64,000 bases of DNA from Gelatoporia subvermispora B (Eukaryota; Basidiomycota; Agaricomycetes; Polyporales; Gelatoporiaceae), in the NCBI GenBank assembly GCA_000320605.2, contig KB445800.1:1301286-1365285 (forward strand). Direction: 5' to 3'. Every line of letters begins with the position of its first letter. Position 1 is the stretch's first letter. A model generated the notes under the pieces. That model made no database searches, was not told the DNA's origin, and worked only from the letters and a program-made list of their open reading frames with translations. This document shows positions 32,247-48,709 of the stretch, piece after piece. Both the position numbers and the translations under genes were made by a program.

Positions 32247-34683
32247 TCAGAGCTTGGTGACGAGTAATCCGACGACAACGAAGATGATCGTTGACGGTGG
32301 GGTGACTACACAGTAAGACCAGAAGATCGTCCGACTGATGAGACGCTCGAACGCATCGCCTGATGCAGCTTGCGTGATCTAAGAGAAGGTGAGCACAGTC
32401 AAAATGCTGTAGGAAAAGTGAGGATGTGTACCTGAGCAAGTGTCAATGCAGGTGGGGAAGCGATGAGCAAGACATTGGAAACTACGAAGACAGGGCTGTC
32501 CACCATGTCAGAATCATATGCCAAATCACAAGGGGCACATTGCACTCACTCATCAAAGACTTCCTGCACGTCAAATCTCGTTGAGAGCATCATGAGCGGC
32601 AGCAAGAGCAATGGGGTGATGACCATCCTCGACAGGACAGCCACAATTACGGTCTTCGTCTCGCCAGGACGCGCCGAGTCATTCTTACGCTTCACTGAGC
32701 GATCCCTCCGCCGCATTTTGAACATCTCGCACACATTTTCAAACAACGACATGCGCGAGGTCGTGCTGAGACTACGTGAGCGTGGGTGACGGTGGTGCGG
32801 CAAGGCGCGGCGGCTACGATCTTCTTCTTCATCAGGGCTATAGAAGTACGCGCCGAGAACAACAAGCGTGAGAGGAATAGAGCAGTTGCCTGCAGCAGAA
32901 ATGGCGCCCTTTATTGGCTGCACGTGTTCCTCGAGAGCATGCTGCAATGGCTGGATGCATGCAACAATCAACGACGCAAGCGCCGCCCAGAGGGGGGCAG
33001 TCATGAAGTCGTTGAAGCGGTGCCAGAAAGTCGCTATTCTATGGCGCACCCTGCGCACGCGTGATTGCCAGAGGGACGAGGACGGCTCCGTCGGATTCGT
33101 ATTACGCATAGGTAGCTCGTCATCATCATCGCGTTCGCTAGTGTAGCCTGAAGTGCTTGCAGACCCTTGAGGCGTGTGGTGGCGTGAGTTCGGGAACGAG
33201 TAAAAGACCTTGTTGTTAGAACCTGGCTTGTCAACGTCTTCGACGGTGACATTAGGGTTCCCTCGGACGGAGGCAGCCGTCTTTGAATCATCTGTATTGA
33301 CGGAGGTGGACGAGACTGCGTGCTGAAGCGCGCGCTGCTCTTCGGTTGAAACCGGAAATGCCGGCTCTTCCGCGTGAAGGAGCGACTCTGTCTCGTCTTG
33401 CCGAGGCTCTTCGAGTACCACCTCGGGATCGGCAGCGGATAGCAGGCGCACGCCGTAGCTCCATCGCAGCTGTCAAATAACGTTAGACGAGAGCCGTTGC
33501 TGTTGAGACTCCAACACTCACGATCATACCCAGAGTCGAGTACAGAACAAGATAGGTAAGGGCTCTACCGACCATTGCGTCAGCGTTGTCGTCGTCACCC
33601 CATTTGAGGCCAGGGACGGTGATGACAAGGGATTGCATGAGCGCTATTGGGAGCGAATTCGAGTTCATGAACATTGATGCTGCGACGGCAAAACTCCTGT
33701 AAGCCAACCAGCGTCAGATGGTACGCAGATATACAGTTAAACAAAAGGAAAGTTGAAGTAAAGAACCGCATACAGCCGCAAGGGTCATCGAATCAAGATA
33801 TGCGTTGACAGCCGACGCCTACAACGCGTAGACTGTGCTCTGATAGACAGAAAAATGCCACATAAAAGAGACCTAGTTTCGAGATCGCATACTTGAAGGC
33901 CGAGAAGCATGGTCACACTGCGTGAAGCGTGGGATCTACGAGGATCTACGGAGCTGCAACATACGTCTGGCTGGTGGCTGGGATCGCCGCCAGACCGAGA
34001 ACGGGCCAGGTCCAAGTTCCCGGAGCATGCGCGAGAAGATTGAACCGATGAGGACTCAACCAATCCCGCCATGCCCGACAGAAGCCGAGTTCAGCCGCAG
34101 TAGCTCGCAGCGCAAAGTAGCGGACCAAAGCCAGGGGCGGGTAAGGGCAGCGGAAGAGATGAGGACTATGGCTACACCAAGACATACCTTTGAGATTTCT
34201 TCAACCTCAATAGCACTCCGAATAGGTAGGCGACGATCATAGAGACAGCGGTGGTTATGACGAAGAATACGGGGACGATCCATAATTCTCGTAGTTTTGC
34301 TGGAATGTGAACGGTGAGCGAAAGCGATCTTTGAGAGCGCGTCCAGCGTGCGCACCTGGTGATAGGAAGAACGCTACTTTCGAGAACAGGAGCGACGGCG
34401 TGAAGAGAGAAACGTTCAACCGGTTCAGGGCCTACGGTAATCATAGGGGGTCAGCTTGCCAGTCAGAGAGAATGTATCATTGCAGCTCACCTTCTGGATT
34501 TTCCTATCCAAGATGCCCTTCCTTGCGAGGATGTACCCTGCTAAGCATAGCAGAAAGACCTCAAGAATCGACTAGTCCGCACAAATAGCGCGAGTGAGCT
34601 TCCGCAATCGGATATCGGTGCACCGCTGTACGCACCTCAAAGACTGTTTGTAGTAGGGGCCCTATTGGCGTTGAAGTGCTCAT
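32247..34683 (-). CDS. Auxin-efflux-carrier-like (AEC/PIN-like) transporter (535 aa)
   Basis: Eight exons (34683-34636, 34571-34491, 34431-34356, 34299-34188, 33696-33522, 33469-32550, 32495-32432, 32378-32247) give 535 residues. The N-terminal bundle reads VFLLCLAGYILARKGILD, ALNRLNVSLFTPSLLFSKVAF, LWIVPVFFVITTAVSMIV and AVAASMFMNSNSLPIALMQSL. A long hydrophilic acidic loop follows (about residues 170-310). The C-terminal bundle has AALASLIVACIQPLQ, GNCSIPLTLVVLGAYF, SRMVITPLLLLPLMML, FVVSNVLLIASPPALTLAQ and FWSYCVVTPPSTIIFVVVGLL. This is the layout of fungal AEC-family carriers, often placed in the ER or vacuole; substrate unknown. The intron between exons 4 and 5 is about 490 nt, very long for this genome. 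Confidence 0.88.
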
Positions 34684-35999
34684 GTCTTTATCGTCGGGTG
34701 TCGTCTCAGGGTTTATGAAGGGGTATACAGTATGTGCAGATAGTGTACAAGTCGGAGAGGGAGCGGAAGTCGTGGAGAGACGTGGATGCACGGATGCGTC
34801 ATTTTACGCGACTTGTGGCTACCGCGCCAGACAAGCGTCTAATTTGAGCTAAGGTTCGACTCCCGCTGTCGTCACTTCAGAACTCATAGCGGACGTCAGG
34901 GTCATGAAGAATCCGACAACAGACAACGGCTAGCTCAATTGCGCGGTCATCGAAATACAGATACTCAGCTCAGTCAGATCGCAGCACGAGTTGGGAACAC
35001 ATACTCTAGCAGCGAAGGCTGGGCATCATCATCGTGGTCGTCTACGGGAACGCGCAGCATGGTATTGGACCGCGTATTCTCCTCGCTCTCGTCAGCGTCA
35101 GACATCTGCTCACCAAGCAGTTCACGAGGAAGGACACACCTTCGTCCCGCGATACTGGATATCCCTGGTAGAAGGCAAATGTGCGACCCTGAGCACGATA
35201 GCTAGGGCAGCTTGGCACGAAGATCGTCTATTTCCACTGTCCATGGCCTGGATCGATGTGGGAAAGGAAACTTCTCAAGCGGGCCAGAGGTCACGCACCT
35301 CGGCCGGTGTGACATATTGCAAAAAGCAGGTCATATAGCTCGGGCTCCGGAACAAGCTTCAAAGCTCCGCCGAGACCAAGAGCTCATGCGCTCGTGTCTT
35401 GACTGTTGTGAGAGTCGCCTTCTGTGCTGATCGTGTCTGCCCTGATATCGAGAAGTCTCGCGAAATAGTCAGACATGGGAGATAGTTTGTGCAATGAATA
35501 GACCATCTGTTCGGATAGATAGGGAAGAGGGTGGAGAAACACGAAGGCACGTCAGCCTCGGGCATGATCCCAGATTCGCCGGTTAGGTAAATTCGCTGCC
35601 GAATTCATCTCAAGAAACGAAGTCGCGTTCAGAATGCATCAGAGAGCAGCCACTTTGTGGAAAGGACTCAACAAGAGCCTTCATCGATGACACTGTTTCC
35701 ACTGCTTAGGATATATCTCAAAGCCGATGCCCATGGACACATGGACAATAAAGATGATGACGACATTGCGTATGGTCACGAGAATCGTTTGTCCAGGGGC
35801 AAAGCTTGGCATTGGGAATTCACAAGGGTCGGAGCCCGTAAAGCCAGAGACCTAAGCGGCTAGAGTGTGAGCGAGAGCATTCAGCACGAAGAGCTCTAGC
35901 TCCTCCGGGAATTATGGTTACGGTGATGATCACGGTATACGTTGCGAATGCGAACTACAAATTCTAGAATTACACTCAAGGAGATATCGAGGTGCGCAA
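34684..35999. other. Intergenic, no gene seen
   Basis: 1.3 kb between the AEC gene and the 3' end of DUF6533 copy D. Short frames on both strands have no motifs or splice-supported continuation. Confidence 0.45.
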
Positions 36000-37759
36000 T
36001 CATACGATGGTCTCGCACAAGGTATCCTCAGCCCTCCCAGTACTATTCCTCCCGTCGGTGCCGCCGGGGTCCTCAGGAATCTTGTCTGGATCAAGCATCT
36101 CCTCCTGAAGATCGGCGGGGCTCATTGTTCGTCTGATGTCTATTGGGGCCCCAAGATTGCCTACGATACTCCTCATGAAGCGGACGTCGGTGGAGTTACC
36201 CGTGTATGATGTTTCGAATTCTTGCTCGTCGAGGCTCATCGATACCCCGCGCAAGTTGAGCATGAAATGCGATGTGAAGATAACGACGAAGCTGAGGGAT
36301 ACTTTTAGCATCATCGGTAGCGACGGGCTTAGCAAACATACACTTGTCGAAAGTAAGTCCACACGTCGAATAGGACGAACGTCTACCGAAGTCGTGTGAG
36401 ATTTTGGTTCAGCTTCATATGAGGAGGATAAATCTCACCGATCCCGACTGCATAAATTGTGCGTACTAGTACGAAGTTGTGTCTACGACAATAGGACTCA
36501 CATCGATTGAAATGATGGCAAACACCTGGATAGCCAAGATCACGCTAGCACGAGTCCGTCAATAATAGCGCGGGAATAAGGTCATGAGACATACACGAAG
36601 TACAGAGTACCTGCAATAAATATTGTGAGTAGTAGGTAGGCCCATCTGATGACATGAAATACCGTCGCGTAGCAGAAGGGTCGCGATGGGTGTCCTGAGG
36701 TTGAGCGCGTACGAGGCCTTCTTGATTTGGTACGTCTTGATCCATGTCAGGACTAGCAAGAGGACTTCCGCCGCGATCATGCAGGAGTTAGATGTAGTAT
36801 CGACTAATCCGAACGTCAGAAAACAGTAGTATGACCTCGCGTAAATCCACAGGCTTACGTCTATACGCAAGAGTGTCAAGGAGGGGCGTAGTCAGCGGCA
36901 ATGACATATAGTACGCACCTTGACAACTCCGCTCCCGAGACCTTGTAATTCGCGCCGCAGCCATAGATTGGGGCTCCAAACGCGATTGGGTCGTACTGAG
37001 TCTGCCAATACTATTATCGAACGCCTGCGTTGAGAACCATTAAGTTATTTTGTTGCGAAAACTGCTCACGACGGATATGATGGGAGGCACGAGAACGAGC
37101 GGCACCATTGCTAGAGTTGGCCTCCAATTCCTCCCCCAGATACCCCACACGCGCAAAACCATGAAGGCTACGATCCTAGTTATGCCAGACACAAATATGC
37201 ACGAAGGAGGACCACACATACCTGACGTGGCAAAGAACCCTAGATCCGTGAGCGCATCATCGATTCGGAGCACGGGGACGCAACTGTACCAAACTGTTAC
37301 ACCGGACCGTGTACAGAGTCTGCCCAGAGCTTACCTCTGTATAGGACAGTGTAAGCAACTTTCAGGGGCTGATAGAAAATCGTGCTGCTCACATCGTCGG
37401 ATTGGGCGATCAAGAGGACACTTGTGACCAGAGTGAACCGCTCCGCTAGGGCGACGTAGCGGTTTAGGAGGTATATTATAGTGGCACCTGAGAACTCTCG
37501 CTGCCATATGCGTTGTATCTCTGTCGTCAAGCAGAGTGCCCAATCTATGTACAGCAGAGCTTTGATATATAGGAGCATTAGCTGAGCCATCCCTTCCAAG
37601 CCAGAAAACACGAACGCACCTGATGAAGCTATTATGCAGTAGTTCTCTACATACCTGTTACGCCTTGAGCACGGGGTAGCTCAGTGTGGTGGGAGTTACT
37701 CACAATCTGCTGTATATTGCGAAGAGCTCTTGCTGAAGCTCTGGTTCTGAATCAGACAT
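36000..37759 (-). CDS. DUF6533-family multi-span membrane protein, copy D (351 aa)
   Basis: Fourteen exons: 37759-37704, 37654-37620, 37559-37393, 37336-37335 (2 nt), 37283-37222, 37167-37070, 37010-36919, 36860-36859 (2 nt), 36803-36663, 36610-36595, 36544-36502, 36447-36439 (9 nt), 36382-36342, 36291-36000. The sum is 1056 nt, 351 residues. Exon sizes 1-13 equal those of copy C, although the gene lies on the other strand 4 kb away. Conserved blocks are NYCIIASSALLYIDWALCL, EIQRIW, IIYLLNRYVALAER, CVPVLRIDDALTDLG, FMVLRVWGIWG, AEVLLLVLTWIKTY, IATLLLRDGTLYF and FTSHFMLNLRG. The 9-nt exon codes Ser-Gly-Ser. The tail is Asp/Glu-rich. Unknown function; receptor-like topology inferred. Confidence 0.88.
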
Positions 37760-39095
37760 CTCTCGAGTGCTCCACCTGGCGGGCAAACGCGCAGCTCATC
37801 TCCCTTATACTAGCCTCGGAGCTCGGTTTGGCCGCGCTCTCGGCGTGCATGAGACTTCAGATAAAGCAGGCCGCTGGCTCAGTGCTGACTGAGGTCACAC
37901 CCCTGCCCCTGCGCAAGTCCTCGGCGTTCCAAAACATATGAATATGTAATGTGAACTAACTACATTAGGCAGCCGACCCAGCGGCTTGCCATTTGGAGTG
38001 CTCTGCTATGCTCCAATTCACTAGTAACTACACGGGCGGTGTATGAGCTGCGGAGGGTATAGGAGAGTTGGTCAGGCACGGTGCTTGAGAGGATGGGTGT
38101 GGTCCACCTCGAAAAGGCATCCCCGCCGCCGTGAGCGAGTACAATCAGCATTGGTGGATGATGGATGGAGCGATATGTGACCCTATTGGACGCAGATGAC
38201 GAAAGCGCGTAGCTCACTCAGGAGGCGGTCTAGGCAGCGGGACCTATCCATGTCCGCCGGCATGTCGCACCAGGTTTGAGAAAGTCATTTGCGATATCAC
38301 CATGGGACTAGGCGAATATATATTGGACATCCATATCCAATGCACGCTTTTCATGTCAAGCGAGACGGTATACTCCCACTACGAAAGAATACCATAAGAT
38401 TCAATCCGCCGACAACTCAAGGTCAAATTAGGAGTCCTGGGTAGCATGCTGACGCATACTGACCAACGTTCGAAGCGGAAGCTCAGAGCTACTGGTTCCC
38501 CATTCCGATATAAATATAATCATGAGATGGACGCGCCTCATGAAGGAGATTGCCAGCCTGAGCTCGAGTAAAGGGGTCACCAGTACTGTATTCGAACAAG
38601 AGCACTATCGCCTTGAACTTGAACATGCACGAGCGCCTCTATGGAGCGCTGGGGCTATTGGCGGGCCTCGGGGCCTCGGTCCGAGACTCCTCCTCCTCCG
38701 TTGCCCGGTTATCCGCCCTTCCGCGTGTACTTCGGAGTGTGCTCGTCGGTGAGAACGACCATTGGGGTTCACATATATACGAGCTGGCGCGTCGTGGCGG
38801 AAGACCAACAGCGTTTCCCGCCTGATGAATCCCAATTATCCTATCTCAAGATTTCACGGGCCGCGCAGTCCGCGCTGAGGTCCTTGGTGGCGCTTCACGT
38901 GTTCACGAATGAGCGCTGCACGTGACATGCTATGCCATGGCGCGTCGACGTCATTGGGGGACGCGTCCGTGGCGCGACGAACCTATAAATGCCACTTGGG
39001 AGAGTTGATTTGTCCATATCACCACCACATCTACGCCAAACCACCACCACATACCAAGTACCACTACTCTTATACCTTTTCCCGAACCCACCGCC
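37760..39095. other. Intergenic between divergent genes
   Basis: 1.3 kb. A - strand frame at 37960-38217 (..LIVLAHGGGDAFSRW..) has no recognised family and was not accepted. A TATAAAT box lies near the right end. Confidence 0.4.
38984..38990 (+). promoter_or_regulatory. TATA box of the small gene at 39096
   Basis: TATAAAT about 105 bp before the start codon, followed by a CCACCA-rich leader; spacing fits a short 5' UTR. Confidence 0.6.
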
Positions 39096-39442
39096 ATGTC
39101 CCAAGCAGGCTCGACTTTCGGCACTCAGTCACCACCGCTCGAAGCGACAGGCCAGCAGAGTCCAATGGGTGTATCTTCAATCAACGGCGGCCACGCTGAT
39201 GCCGTACCGGATTCCATCCAGCGCCAACGTGGGCAATTTGTGGTTAATGATAGCTGAAACGAGCGGCTGATTGTTATTTGTAGAATATTTCGAAGGCGCA
39301 GGACGCCAGAACGAGACCGGCAAGCGTCACAAGGACCAAGTCGGCACAGCACTTGTGTCGGTGAGTTCGGTTCATCCTTTGTGGGTTAACGCGCGCTGAC
39401 CTTATGAAGAATGACACTGCTGAGAAAATCAAGAACGAATGA
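39096..39442 (+). CDS. Small hydrophilic protein, uncharacterised (80 aa)
   Basis: Three exons (39096-39228, 39284-39360, 39410-39442) sum to 243 nt and 80 residues. The start has an ideal context (CCGCCATG) and a TATA box upstream. The protein is entirely hydrophilic: a Ser/Gln/Pro-rich first half (GSTFGTQSPPLEATGQQ) and a charged second half (YFEGAGRQNETGKRHKDQVG.. NDTAEKIKNE). Composition and size recall small stress- or conidiation-associated proteins, but no family is asserted. All junctions have standard GT..AG signals. Confidence 0.65.
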
Positions 39443-40324
39443 GAGCTCTCGTGAAGTGAAGGCGCTTGTTATGTATTTGTACTTGTACCACAATAGATGA
39501 TCTGGTGGCTCATTGGCAGCCCGGGAAACTGAGCTATGCGTTCACCACAGTACTAGGTATTGAAAAAGATTTAGTTCCTGTGAACGTGGTCGTATGGCCC
39601 GCTACCCTGCTGTGAGATGTGGTGGTGTTTGAGTCACGCTGTGGCATGCTTCACCACCACTCTGGCTTCGCGAGCCTTCTTCGCCACCCTAACGCTCGGC
39701 TGGATGCATGTGGTGTATCAATAGCAGAAAATGACCACCTCAAAGAAACTGCCCAGGATGAGAGCATGTACGACGTAAGCCCCCGGAATGTAATGTGACG
39801 GAAGGGGCTACATAGAAGGTTGTGGGGAGGAGGAGGAGGAGGATTATTGTATTTTGACAGGACTCTGGCCACGTGTACGCTACGTGACCTCCCGTCGCGA
39901 CCAACTACTTAGATACAAGCGCTAGCGTACCAGTCTCCCACCGCGACCGCGACCACACAGACACTTCCTCCCAACGCGCCACCATCCGCATCGCAAGCAC
40001 CCTGGCCTGTATCATCATGAAGGGGTGAGCGAAGCAGGCATATGACTAGAACCCGACGTGCGAGAGCATGTCTTGCTGACCATGAAAATGAAAGACGAGG
40101 CGCACGATAGCTACCGATGTGGCTTCTGATCCTGGCTGTGTATAATATGTGATTAGCGCCTGTATGGTGGCGTGTACATACATAGGATTGTGGTGGTGGC
40201 AGCCATCATCGATATCGCACCGCCCGGTGGTTTTGTGGTTGTGTGGTTATGTGAGTCTCGCATTGATAAAGGTGCGGTTTCGACTGTCCTGGACTGTCCT
40301 ATTGACCCTCTGCTAGCGGATTCT
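39443..40324. other. Intergenic, no gene seen
   Basis: 0.9 kb between two + strand genes. GTGGTGGTG/CCACC runs and a GGAGGAGGAGGAGGA tract at about 39828-39842 are simple sequence. Confidence 0.45.
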
Positions 40325-42575
40325 ATGGGAAAGCAATCAAAAATTGCACCGAATGTTCTTGGCAACTCTATTCTTTCGCTCGAGATTTTGAAAGACACAT
40401 CAAACGTAATCTCTGCTGTGCCCTTGGTGGGAGCAGTGCTCGCAGCAGCTATCGGGGTATTGAAGGCGATTGAGGTGCCACTTGTATGTCTTGACCTCTC
40501 GACAAATTGCTAATATTCGTGTATTCCAGAGGACAAATAACTCGCAGACCTCCTGCAAACGCCTTGCGCAACGCACATCGGAACTTGTGCAATATATTGA
40601 GAAACGAGTTACTCAAAGTCTAGACATCGTCGACGCAGACATCGTCCGCAACCTGATGGATATCTCTAAGTATTTCATTCACTCAGCTGGTTTTCTTTGT
40701 TTATCAATTTTTGCCTGCTACAGAATCCTCAATGACATTCACAAAGACGTCGAACAGGAATCTAGGCGTAGATACATCACCCGTCTTCTGCGGAATAGCT
40801 CTATTTCGGACAAAGTGAACGAGTATAACGAGGCATTAGACTTTGCGTGGCGCTCATTCGATGTGAGCCCATGTGCTGCTGCGAGTCGCAGTACCCTCGC
40901 TCATATTCCATGCAGATTTGCTGTCTACTTAGCATCGATAGGCGACTACGCCTAGATATGAGATTCGACCACAATCAGGTTCGACTGCTCAGAGCTCTTA
41001 TCTGAAATGATTAACTAACACTGTCTCGAGGACCGAATATTCCGACCATCTGATTTGAGCTTGTTGGAAGTATGTAACGATTGGCACCCGGCAGACGGAT
41101 GTGCTGGTTCAGTCATGCTAGCAAAATGGCAACATCGACTTGTTGTGGTGCGTGTTGTGCAAGGTAACTCCACAAAGAATGTGGGTATGAACCGCTCACC
41201 GTGAAGACATCACAGCTGGACTGACAAACATTAAAGCTGGGTGCCTCAGATGTCTCTATGAGCAGTCCCAGAATGTACGATACATCTGCACTCGTTTCCC
41301 CATGTCAAATGTGACACGACATATGCAATAGAAACCATCCTCGCATCGCTCGAGTGCTAGGATACTCTCATCCCGCCATTCCCGAGAAATTCTATGTTGT
41401 TGAAACAGGTGAGATCCGAACACTGACAAGGTTCATGTTGCTAAAAATTACGTTCCACACTTCCAGAGCGGTTGTCGTTAGCTCAATGCGTCGGGAGGAT
41501 AACGGATACAAAAATGCTGCTACGTGTCTGGATGCAAACTGTACTTACATCTCGATCCGATTTCGACCAGGCACTGATCATCGAGGGTTCACAGTTGTAT
41601 GACTTTGAGGTACGTTAATCGCAATGCAGTCCGTTCCGATGAGCTATATGAGAGCGGTTTTATAGGATGCATTTGAATATGCAGAACGATCCGCCCTGAA
41701 ACTGAAAAGATGTATCTGGGCTCCAAGGTCTCCTCAGACCTCAGACAACCATGCCGAGCCATCCCTTTCAACTGCACGCATGGACTCAAATTACAGAGTG
41801 CTGCTGACAATGGACGACCTGGGTGAGGGAAGAGCCGCAATGTCATTATTTTGGCTTGCTTACTATGCAAATGTGAGTGGAAGCCCGCTGAACCGTTATT
41901 GGGTGACCCGGCTTATAGAACTGGTGTAGCGACTTTATTGGGATCACATGGTACCTCGCGCAGGTAAAGAGTTTTGTGCTTAGTTATTGGCTATGTTTGA
42001 TCCTTCGACCTACAGGTATTGTGTGTGAACAAGCTATACTAGAAGAATGTCTCCTTGCTTTGAGCGACAGTGGCTGTGATCCGGCCTTTTGTCTAGGGAA
42101 GCTATATAGGCAACCTCAAGAGCTATACATAGCATCGCCAACACCCGTAACCCTCGGCGACTACGGCTACATGTCGGAAGATCGGCGTTTCGTCAGATTG
42201 GGAAACATCAGTGACTTAATTCTGGACAATAATACATGCATCCTGTGGGAAAGGAGGGAGTATGATAGAGCGGAAGGTGTGCGCCCTAGTAGCTGCCAGG
42301 CCGTACGATGTCTACAGTATGTACTCTCAATGACATCGATTCTTCTTGACCAGTACTGACACTTGCTAACTGCTTTGCACAGCTTGGAGACAGATGACAG
42401 TACAACGTCTGGACATGCAGAATGGTGGAAATATTGCAAACTGGAAGATTGGTGCCTCAAACTCTTTTGGGACCATATAATTGATATTGCATCACAATAC
42501 AACCGGGAGATACACGATCTCACGATTCGTCAGTTTAGTGTTAGTTATGCTGCGAGCACTCTAGCTAATCTCTGA
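40325..42575 (+). CDS. 4-helix-bundle-like N-terminal domain fused to a degenerate kinase-like domain (565 aa)
   Basis: Eleven exons: 40325-40474, 40530-40669, 40724-40862, 40916-40978, 41031-41180, 41237-41274, 41332-41408, 41467-41609, 41666-41872, 41919-42316, 42383-42575. The sum is 1698 nt, 565 residues. Residues 1 to about 165 are helical (SLEILKDTSNVISAVPLVGAV, SCKRLAQRTSELVQYIEK, ILNDIHKDVEQES). This pattern resembles the MLKL/HeLo-like N-terminal domain seen on basidiomycete NLR and kinase proteins. Next is a kinase N-lobe-like run: GSVMLAKWQHRLVVVRVV then HPRIARVLGYSHPAI. No HRD or DFG motif is visible, and the usual ATP-binding Lys position is Arg, so activity is unlikely. A C-terminal module follows (LGDYGYMSEDRRFVRLGN). 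A role in signalling or regulated cell death is inferred only. Confidence 0.65.
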
Positions 42576-46245
<3,670 letters not shown>

Positions 46246-48641
46246 GACCAATATTCAAACCCGCCAAATATACCAGAAGAAATAATCAGAGCCGCCGCCA
46301 CGGGATTATGAGCGAAGTTATACGAGCTCAGGAGATAGCACGCGGAGGACGTGTCCGGATCTGTATGCTGTTGTTTGCAGTGAGGTGGCAAGCTGTGATG
46401 ACATCTCAACACGCTCTGCCCGTCGTCGTCCACGTCGACCGTAAACATTGCAGCCTCTTGCGTCCACGTAGCATTGCCTCCAGATGACCTTTGAGACAAA
46501 GAGGGCCTCGAGGATGATGTTTCAGCTCGAGGATGCGCGTCTGCGGCGCTCCTCATCGGCGACCTACAGCTTCCTGACGACGCGACCTCATCAGGACTGC
46601 GTCTCCAGAAGTTGTCTACCAAACACCACTCTAGTCTTTGGACATGGCTAATATCATGGATTGAAGCACAAGTCTACTGCGGTATCTGAGATTGGAATAG
46701 CGTCTGACAAGTCATGACCGTGAAACAGGGGAGAGGTCTGCAATTCCCCTGACGTATGGCAATGCAAGAGGTCAAGACTATGAAGGCGCGAGGTCGCAGG
46801 ATATGCAGCCCACAACCATCGCAGATATTACCGGAACAATTATCACTACACAACGTTCCGGTGCGTCTGGGCTATTCAGGGTTGCTCCATAGTCAACTGT
46901 GGTGGGCTCCCTGGCGTCTTTCGAAGTTGCTTGGCGAAACCACTGCCATCATGTATTGACAGATGGCAGACTAGTGAGCGGGATGCCCTCCGTGCCTCCT
47001 ACGCGATGCGTTCTCGAGGCCACCTCGCGCATCACGGACACCTTCCGGTAAAGGAGTGCGTTGCGGTAGCCTATGGCAGTGCATTCGAAGCTCACGGCTA
47101 GTGGTAGGATTTCACTCTAAGATCATTGCATGGATTGCCCAAGTCGTATCGACCCGCGGCTCTCCCTCGCCCCGTGTCCCCTTCATCTCAAGACCTGTAG
47201 CCTCAGATGCGTCCATCGGCCCTCTTGGTACTTGTGACTGCTATTGCAGCAACGCCGATTCTATCCTTGCCTATGTATGTAGGCAAAGCTGAATCAGGCC
47301 GCTCAGGCTGACCGAGATCTGTACAGGGTGGATGGCAACGAGGCTGTTGTACTCGACGAGATAATTCTTCACGGTGGAAGCGGGCCGGTCAAGTCGCCTC
47401 TGTTGAAGAATAATGGGGTCTCAGTTGGACGCGAGAAAGGAAGCAAGAGGTACTGGACGGGCATAGGACGCTCTTCGTGATGCAACTCGACTAACGACCG
47501 ACCAAGTATACAGGAACGTCAATATTACTGCTTCGGATCTTGCGCAGCTCTATGGGGATTCTGAAATGTCGTCGCACTTCTGTAATTTATGCGACGGAAA
47601 GTCCGAGCACCTACCTTCGCATGTTACTTGCTTTGGGTATCGTAATCAGCTGCTGGTCTGGACTGTTCAGTGCCTCGCCCGCGACATGATATCAACACTG
47701 CCTGACCTCTTGATCTTACTGCTTTGCTTATAGGGACAAGGGTGGTAATCTACATATCATCTCAGTTGCGATATATCTGCTTTCATAGCCACGACTCATG
47801 CAGTCAGCTGCTCTTCTCTGGCATGATCGAGCTACCAGGCAGAACATGATTGTTCAGGTATATAATGATAATGGAAACTTTCGCAATTACCAGCACGAAA
47901 TAACTCAGAGTGTGCTTTCGAAGGTCCAGACGACATTCAACATGCATTTCTCGGTCTACATTATCGCTCTCTTTCTAGGCCAGTCTATGATATCTTCATG
48001 CGTGGCTGCTCCGATGCCGTGCGTCTAACGTATCGCATCGATATGACTCCGTTGCTGAAGGGTGCACACAAAGTTCACAGTACTCGAAAGATTTTACGCA
48101 TTTCGGTAGCGATCGCCGCGAACCCATGCCACAGCAACGACGAAGGTCTGCTTCGTGTTACCCATTAATGTCCCGGACTAACACTCTCTACTGGGCCAAT
48201 AGCCCGCACGAATCCGGTGGCTACGTATGCTTTAACGAGTGCGGCACCTCGATCGGTTTGGGTGTTGGGTCCGCCGATGTGCCCGAAGGAGAGCATGACC
48301 CAAGTGGCCAGTGGGAACGGTCTCCATGATGAAGGCCCTATATATCAGAGTAGTACAGTCAGTGCACCGACGGCTGCTGTATTTGGCCACTCCACTAATT
48401 GAGCGAATTGTCGTGGAGAGCGTATTGTCGTTCGTACGTTCGTAGTCAACCTCGTGGTGATACAGACGAATGACAAGTTCGAACGCATTAAGGGCCCGAA
48501 TGTGAGGTGTTCCCGAGATTATTGTACGGAGTCCTACGGCTTCGCAAGGATTACATATACAAATTGTGACAATCGCGACGGCGCTGTAACCTGATCGACA
48601 GACCAATGCATACTGACTGTCGCATTGCAGCTGAATGCTCA

Positions 48642-48648
48642 TATAAAG
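48642..48648 (+). promoter_or_regulatory. TATA-like box before a small peptide ORF
   Basis: TATAAAG, 68 bp upstream of the ATG at 48710. Confidence 0.4.
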
Positions 48649-48709
48649 GACGTTCCCCTGATTCAGAAGATCCCCATATCATCCTTTTCAATGTATGTTG
48701 TTGAGCATC

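Noticed and set aside
37960..38217. 85-aa frame on the - strand with LIVLAHGGGDAF
   Set aside because: Could not be extended by exons or tied to a family; possible relic only.
41964..42015. 52-nt intron with GT..AG ends in the helical-bundle/kinase-like gene
   Set aside because: Removing it puts a stop codon in frame; reading through keeps the frame to the next clear junction.
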